Positions 5,045 through 6,514 of a DNA stretch of 6,514 nt are shown piece by piece. The stretch's first letter is position 1. Every line of letters begins with the position of its first letter. Below the pieces are notes generated by a model. That model saw nothing but the letters and a program-made list of their open reading frames with translations. It did not search any database and was not told where the DNA came from. The DNA comes from Chloroflexota bacterium (GTDB taxonomy: Bacteria > Chloroflexota > UBA5177 > JANWHV01): contig JANWHV010000164.1 of assembly GCA_025450255.1 (NCBI GenBank), positions 1-6,514 of the forward strand, read 5' to 3'. The position numbers and the translations under genes are program-made.

Positions 5045-5533
5045 TTATTGAACTTCGCCGATCTTGCCGGTCTTCACGTCATAAATAAAGCCGCGGACCG
5101 GGATGTCCTTCAATAGCAGCGGCGATGCCTTGATTATGGCGATGTCGTCGCGCACGCTTTGCGCCAGGTCGGTGAAGGAATTGAAGGCGATATCGGTGTG
5201 GGCGCCGAGGTTTTGCTCGACCTGCTTCCGCAATTGCTCGTCCGTGAAGGTGAGCATGCCGCAGTCGGTATGATGCACGATCACTATCTCGCGCGTGCCG
5301 AGTAGCTGCTGCGAGATGATCAGCGAGCGGATGGCATCGGCGGCGCGGCCACCGGCGTTGCGGATTACGTGCGCGTCACCCTCCTCGAGTCCGAGGGCGC
5401 GCGCGGGATCGAGGCGCGCATCCATGCAAGCGACGATCGCCACATGCCGGCCCGGCGGCATCGGTAAGTCACCCCTGGAAAATGACGACGCATAGCCCTG
5501 ATTCGCCTGCAAGAATTCGTCTGCCACGGACAT
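5045..5533 (-). CDS. Beta-class carbonic anhydrase (short form, like M. tuberculosis Rv1284)
   Basis: This zinc enzyme interconverts CO2 and bicarbonate in the cytoplasm. From the ATG at 5533 it has 162 residues, close to the 163 of Rv1284, and follows it nearly end to end from memory: MSVADEFL at the N-terminus, LPMPPGRHVAIVACMDARLD, HVIRNAGG, LLGTREIVIVHHTDCGMLTFTD, and RGFIYDVKTGKIGEV at the end. Zinc ligands are C36, D38 (the Asp of the Asp-Arg gate with R40), H88 and C91. A longer frame begins at a GTG at 5560 (9 more residues), but that codon has no ribosome site. The ATG has GGGG 8 nt upstream and matches the family N-terminus, so I prefer it. It converges on the amidohydrolase gene and shares a hairpin with it. 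The exporter gene upstream on the same strand is 158 bp away, so co-transcription is uncertain. Confidence 0.94.
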   Translation of the reverse strand: MSVADEFLQANQGYASSFSRGDLPMPPGRHVAIVACMDARLDPARALGLEEGDAHVIRNAGGRAADAIRSLIISQQLLGTREIVIVHHTDCGMLTFTDEQLRKQVEQNLGAHTDIAFNSFTDLAQSVRDDIAIIKASPLLLKDIPVRGFIYDVKTGKIGEVQ

Positions 5534-5594
5534 TGGCACATCCCCATTTCGCTGCTTCACAGGCCACGGCGCCGATCGTTTCGGCGCTCATTCC

Positions 5595-5623
5595 AACGTA
5601 GCACGGCTACCCGATGTTGCCAA
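5595..5623 (-). promoter_or_regulatory. Candidate promoter of the carbonic anhydrase gene
   Basis: On the minus strand TTGGCA (5623-5618, 5/6) and TACGTT (5600-5595, 3/6) are separated by 17 nt. A small dyad GTAGC-ACG-GCTAC (5598-5610) overlaps the -10 box and could be an operator. The implied leader is about 55 nt. Confidence 0.3.
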
Positions 5624-5691
5624 TTGAGTTACTTTGTTTTTCTCTCGCCGGCCATCGCTCGGCGTTTCCCGGCATCGGGTCGACGCAATTG

Positions 5692-6514
5692 TCAGGCCGC
5701 GTTGCCGCGACGGCGGGTAACTGGGACAGCCAGGCGGGCCCCGGATCGACGGGCGAAGATTGCGCGCAGTCGTCCCTGGGACACGGCGACACCCAATATT
5801 ACCACGACGGCGCCGGCCGGCTGGTTCCAGGTGATACGTTCGCCCAGAAACAGGACGCCAGCCACGGTCGAGAATAGCGGAATGATATAGGTCACGGTAG
5901 AGGCCGTCGTCGCGCCGGCGTCCCTGATCAGACCATAGTTTAAAATGAAGGCGAGGCCAGTGCCCAGCGCGCCCAGGGCAAGGATGCTGACCATGACCCG
6001 CGGCGGTAGGGTGGCAGGCGCGGATGTCACCAGAGGCGTTACCAGCGCAAGCTCGACAGCGCCACAGAGCAGTTGCGCGGTGGAAAGCGCCAGGATCGAT
6101 TCCGGCCGCCCGGATAGGTACTTCCGCGTGTAGGGGTAGCCAAGGCCATAACAGCAAGCGGCGCCGAGACAGGCGAGACTGCCCACGAGCGAGTGCCCAC
6201 CGACCCCGTGCCAGATGCCCAGCACCACGAACACGCCGGCGAAACCCAGCAGTAGACCGCGGGCTCGCTGCCAGGTTGGCCGCTCCTCCGGCAGGGTCGC
6301 CATGGCGGCCAATAAGGCGAGCAACGGGGTGGTCGCATTCCAGATCCCGGCCAGCACGGAGCTAATGTGCGTCTCGCCAATAGCAATCAGGGAGTACGGC
6401 ACGGCGTTGAGCAACAGCGCGGCGACGGCCAGATGACGCCAGGTGCCGATATCTCGGGGCAATCGCTCGCGGCGCGCCGACAGGACGAGCAGCAAGGAAG
6501 ACGCCCCGACCACC
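5692..6514 (-). CDS. DMT-superfamily (EamA) transporter, N-terminus outside window
   Basis: An integral inner-membrane protein of the drug/metabolite transporter superfamily, likely exporting a small metabolite or amino acid. The window shows 274 codons reaching the right edge. The usual length is about 300 residues with ten helices, so the first helix and the true start are missing; the GTG at 6513 is internal. The end of the first EamA repeat is seen in the helix around ISSVLAGIWNATTPLLALLAAM followed by an E-rich turn. The second repeat ends with TYIIPLFSTVAGVLFLGERITWNQPAGAVVVILGV, the usual PxxxxxxxxxxxGE pattern. The C-terminal tail is Arg-rich (ARRSGARLAVPVTRRRGNAA) and should lie in the cytoplasm. 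No clear terminator follows. The substrate cannot be inferred. Confidence 0.9.
   Translation of the reverse strand, partial: VVGASSLLLVLSARRERLPRDIGTWRHLAVAALLLNAVPYSLIAIGETHISSVLAGIWNATTPLLALLAAMATLPEERPTWQRARGLLLGFAGVFVVLGIWHGVGGHSLVGSLACLGAACCYGLGYPYTRKYLSGRPESILALSTAQLLCGAVELALVTPLVTSAPATLPPRVMVSILALGALGTGLAFILNYGLIRDAGATTASTVTYIIPLFSTVAGVLFLGERITWNQPAGAVVVILGVAVSQGRLRAIFARRSGARLAVPVTRRRGNAA

Noticed and set aside
5045..5560. Longer carbonic anhydrase starting at the GTG at 5560
   Set aside because: No ribosome site precedes the GTG, and the extra residues (MKQRNGDVP) are absent from the short beta-carbonic anhydrases I recall. The ATG at 5533 fits better.
5631..5643. T-rich run after the inverted repeat at 5598-5610 as a plus-strand intrinsic terminator
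   Set aside because: The T-run lies more than 20 nt past the stem, and no plus-strand gene ends here.

Overview
The window comes from a high-GC bacterium (my estimate by eye is roughly 60-65% G+C, with a strong GC bias at third codon positions). Several genes start with GTG, and clear AGGAG-type ribosome sites are present. No rRNA, tRNA, CRISPR array or intact mobile element is visible. The mix of families (a persulfide dioxygenase-rhodanese fusion, a short Rv1284-type beta-carbonic anhydrase, a TetR with a WHG-like C-terminus) would suit an actinobacterium or a Chloroflexota/Thermomicrobia-type organism. The sequence alone does not settle the taxon.

Left part (1-1363), minus strand: a metallo-beta-lactamase-fold hydrolase gene followed after 4 nt by a TetR-family regulator gene that runs off the window. 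They share one strong promoter (TTGACA-N17-TATATA). An AT-rich set of ACTAA/TTAGT half-sites spaced 10-11 bp apart overlaps the promoter, which suggests autoregulation by the TetR protein. A perfect 11-bp-arm hairpin lies in the predicted leader RNA.

Middle-left (1360-2373): an Rrf2-family repressor gene (minus) whose stop overlaps the start of what was an MFS transporter gene (ATGA overlap). Only about 35 codons of the transporter remain. They run, with a change of frame, into the C-terminal end of what looks like a CopD-type membrane protein, so this is a deletion scar between two broken genes. The Rrf2 promoter carries a GTAAC-N7-GTTAC dyad over its -10 box. Divergent from it lies a 2119-2373 control region containing a degenerate 26-bp direct repeat with a 60-bp period.

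Middle (2374-3507), plus strand: a two-domain persulfide dioxygenase-rhodanese fusion with all expected iron ligands and a catalytic rhodanese cysteine. The Rrf2 repressor and this enzyme look like a divergently arranged sulfide/persulfide detoxification module.

Right part: a gene-free 339-bp spacer (3508-3846) with a perfect 20-bp palindrome; an M20D-type amidohydrolase (plus, 3847-5028); a very short convergent junction occupied by a hairpin; a beta-carbonic anhydrase (minus); and a DMT/EamA-family exporter (minus) cut by the right edge. These last three genes show no obvious shared pathway.
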